Positions 53,640 to 55,281 of a DNA stretch of 55,281 nt are shown here, piece after piece. Made by a program: the position numbers and the translations under genes. Position 1 is the stretch's first letter. Each line of letters begins with the position of its first letter. This DNA comes from Nemertoderma westbladi. Its lineage: Eukaryota > Xenacoelomorpha > Nemertodermatida > Nemertodermatidae. The stretch spans positions 1 through 55,281 of the forward strand of contig JAUCBJ010003552.1 of NCBI GenBank assembly GCA_032718475.1, read 5' to 3'. The notes beneath the pieces are model-generated. The model had not been told where the DNA came from. It was given only the letters and a program-made list of their open reading frames with translations, and did not search any database.

Positions 53640-53945
53640 GTGAACTTAGTTCCAATCGAGGCGAACTTAGTTCCAATCCCAGAATATCAAAACGAACTTA
53701 GTTCCAATGGATGCGAATTTAGTTCCAATGCATGCGAATTTAGTTCAAATGGAAGCGAATTTAGTTCCAATGGATGCGAATTTAGTTCCAATGGGTACGA
53801 ACTTTTTTCTCTAGTTATTGGAACTAAGTTCGCCTAAATTGGAAATAAATTCGCCAAAATTGGAACTAAATTCGTTTCCATTGGAACTAAATTCTTTTCC
53901 ATTGGAACTAACTTTGCATGAGGCTTCAATTGGAACTAAGTACGG
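53640..53945. repeat. Foldback of a 21-bp tandem repeat
   Basis: The left half carries about eight copies of GAATTTAGTTCCAATGGATGC-like units. The right half carries about five in reverse complement (TTGGAACTAAATTCG). The turn is near 53,815. Open frames on both strands (ELSSNG / EFSSNG repeats) are by-products. Confidence 0.9.
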
Positions 53946-54084
53946 GGAATCGTAATTGCCAATTGCCAAATTATATTTTCCAATTGGCTGCAATATATTT
54001 ACTGTAAATCTAAAAGGTCATTTTATATATTTTGATAGGGCCACTGTTAATAAATTTAATGTAATTTAACTGTACAATATGAAT

Positions 54085-54847
54085 ATGAATATGAATATTT
54101 TTCTCCAAATAGAGTTATGAATATAGACTTGAATGATATATAACTTTAAAAAAACTACAGTTACCATGGTAACTAGATATTTCTGGAATGTTTTGAGTTT
54201 CACTAAAAGTTCCAACTAGTGGTCCAGATAACACATACCTAGTTTCGTAAAATTTTATCGTGAAGTCTATGTACAAATGAATAATTTTCGTATAAAAACA
54301 TCTGTTTTCAGCGGTTGTCAAGGTAACTGCAAAATAGAACAATCAAATTCGGACGCAGAATAAGTTATATAGTGGGGGTAGGGATTGGTCCCAAGTCATC
54401 ACACCTTAACCTTAGGCTTCAAATTAACATTTTAAAAATTTTAACATCTGTTTAGCCCGGTTGCCAAGGTAACTGGATTTTCTATTTAACCTCAATCGGC
54501 TCTGCTATGGACCTTATAGTTGTGTTGAGATACCCCAAGTTTATATCTATTATAGTTTTCCTACAAATAGAGTTACAAATATTGACTTGAAATACATAGA
54601 CTTTTTTCTAAGTCCGTTGCCATGGAAACCAGATTTTTCCTGGATATGAGACCCGGCCCAAAAGATGCGTCTCGCCGAGTAGTATATACATGCAAAATTT
54701 CAGGGTACTTTTAAAGGCTAGTTTTTTCACCTATCAAAAAAAAAACAAATCTGCCTCACACAAGTAAAATAGCCCACTATGAATAGACCATCTCAGCTAA
54801 GGAAAATCTTTCTTAGCGAAAGTAGTTGATTTTCCTTAGCTTCGTGG
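54085..54847 (+). repeat. Composite repeat, copy C (5'-truncated)
   Basis: Begins inside monomer 3 and runs through monomers 4-7 to the hairpin and TTCGTGG end. It contains GTTACCATGGTAAC near 54,160 and GTTGCCATGGAAAC near 54,617. Confidence 0.88.
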
Positions 54848-54926
54848 ATCTCTCACCTGTATTATCTACATACTGTATTATCTACATACTGTATTACGAG
54901 AAAGGCATTTCCTAAAGGAAATGCAA
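54848..54926. repeat. Junction with about 3.5 16-bp units
   Basis: ATCTCTCACCTGTATT, then two ATCTACATACTGTATT units, then ACGAGAAAGG and the CATTTCCT hairpin. It occupies the same position as the one-unit junction at 51,097-51,143. Confidence 0.88.
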
Positions 54927-55281
54927 CCACGAAGCTAAGGAAAATTAAACAAACGGCCACACTTTGGTTCGTTGCTTAGCTTCGTTTAGTAGCAATTGTA
55001 AATAATTAACTTCTATTCCCATGGAAACTAGAGTTCTCTGGAACTGTTGCTTTAACCTTTGAAAAAAAATTCAGTACAGATTGTGGTTCAGATAACACAT
55101 ATACTGAGTTTCAGAAAATATTGTAGTTTATTTCCAAATTACCGATTTTCTATCAAAATGCATCTGTTTGCAGTGGTTGTCATGGAAACTGAAAAATAGA
55201 ACAATGTAATTCGGCTGCAGAATAAGTCATACAGTGGGGGTAGGGGTTGGTCCCAAGTCATATTACAGTACTATTAACTTG
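54927..55281 (+). repeat. Composite repeat, copy D (runs off the window)
   Basis: Starts CCACGAAGCTAAGGAAAATT like copy A and continues through monomers 1 and 2 to the end of the window. Confidence 0.9.

Noticed and set aside
53601-53993. Ser-Asn-Gly repeat proteins on both strands
   Set aside because: They are translations of the mirrored 21-bp repeat.

Overview
The window is animal nuclear DNA. It has split genes with canonical GT-AG introns, three exons of an SLC6 transporter, tRNA-derived SINEs, LINEs, LTR retrotransposons, a Penelope-like element and long minisatellites. The fragmentary genes and AT-rich repeats point to an invertebrate. The body of one SINE recalls cephalopod/lophotrochozoan SINEs, but I cannot name the species. 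Almost all of the DNA is repeat-derived. No complete conventional host gene is present.

Layout. 1-2300: 60-bp minisatellite. 2.6-3.35 kb: decayed ~160-bp tandem repeat. 4.0-5.0 kb (minus): frameshifted C2H2 zinc-finger/acidic coiled-coil gene. 5.77-9.33 kb (minus): broken BEL/Pao element (Gag, knuckle, protease, start of RT). ~10.1 kb: SINE. 10.4-10.6 kb (minus): likely first exon of a secreted protein. 14,602-26,989: a complete, very young BEL-type LTR element with 1225-bp LTRs, a CTGCA target duplication and one 1635-codon Gag-protease ORF. Reverse transcriptase, RNase H and integrase are missing. 27.1-28.2 kb: LINE with a 5' inversion. 28.56-28.8 kb: SINE with target duplication. 29.1-32.06 kb (minus): Gypsy-type remnant, interrupted by a TTAA-flanked element that is itself interrupted by a LINE. 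34.4-35.7 kb: two foldback repeats. 37.2-38.7 kb (minus): Penelope-like RT. 39.2-42.1 kb: long degenerate LINE copy.

42,791-44,793 carries three consecutive, phase-matched exons of a glycine-transporter-like SLC6 gene (TM1 to the extracellular loop after TM3). The rest of that gene is not seen here. From 45.65 kb to the end the DNA is satellite-like: a 25-bp array, a second TTAA-element copy, a 16-bp array of about 111 units, and four copies of a ~1.24-kb composite repeat. That repeat is built from ~154-bp monomers, each starting with an X-box-like palindrome. Between its copies lie a small ORF with twelve consecutive GX3 repeats (Yae1/Lto1-like) and another foldback repeat.

The most unusual signals are: (i) the recently mobile BEL derivative that keeps Gag and protease but has no polymerase or integrase; (ii) the composite repeat with ~154-bp X-box monomers, whose internal 16-bp unit exists here at about 1, about 3.5 and about 111 copies; (iii) the GX3 ORF; and (iv) several mirrored foldback repeats. 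All calls come from reading the sequence; no database search was run.
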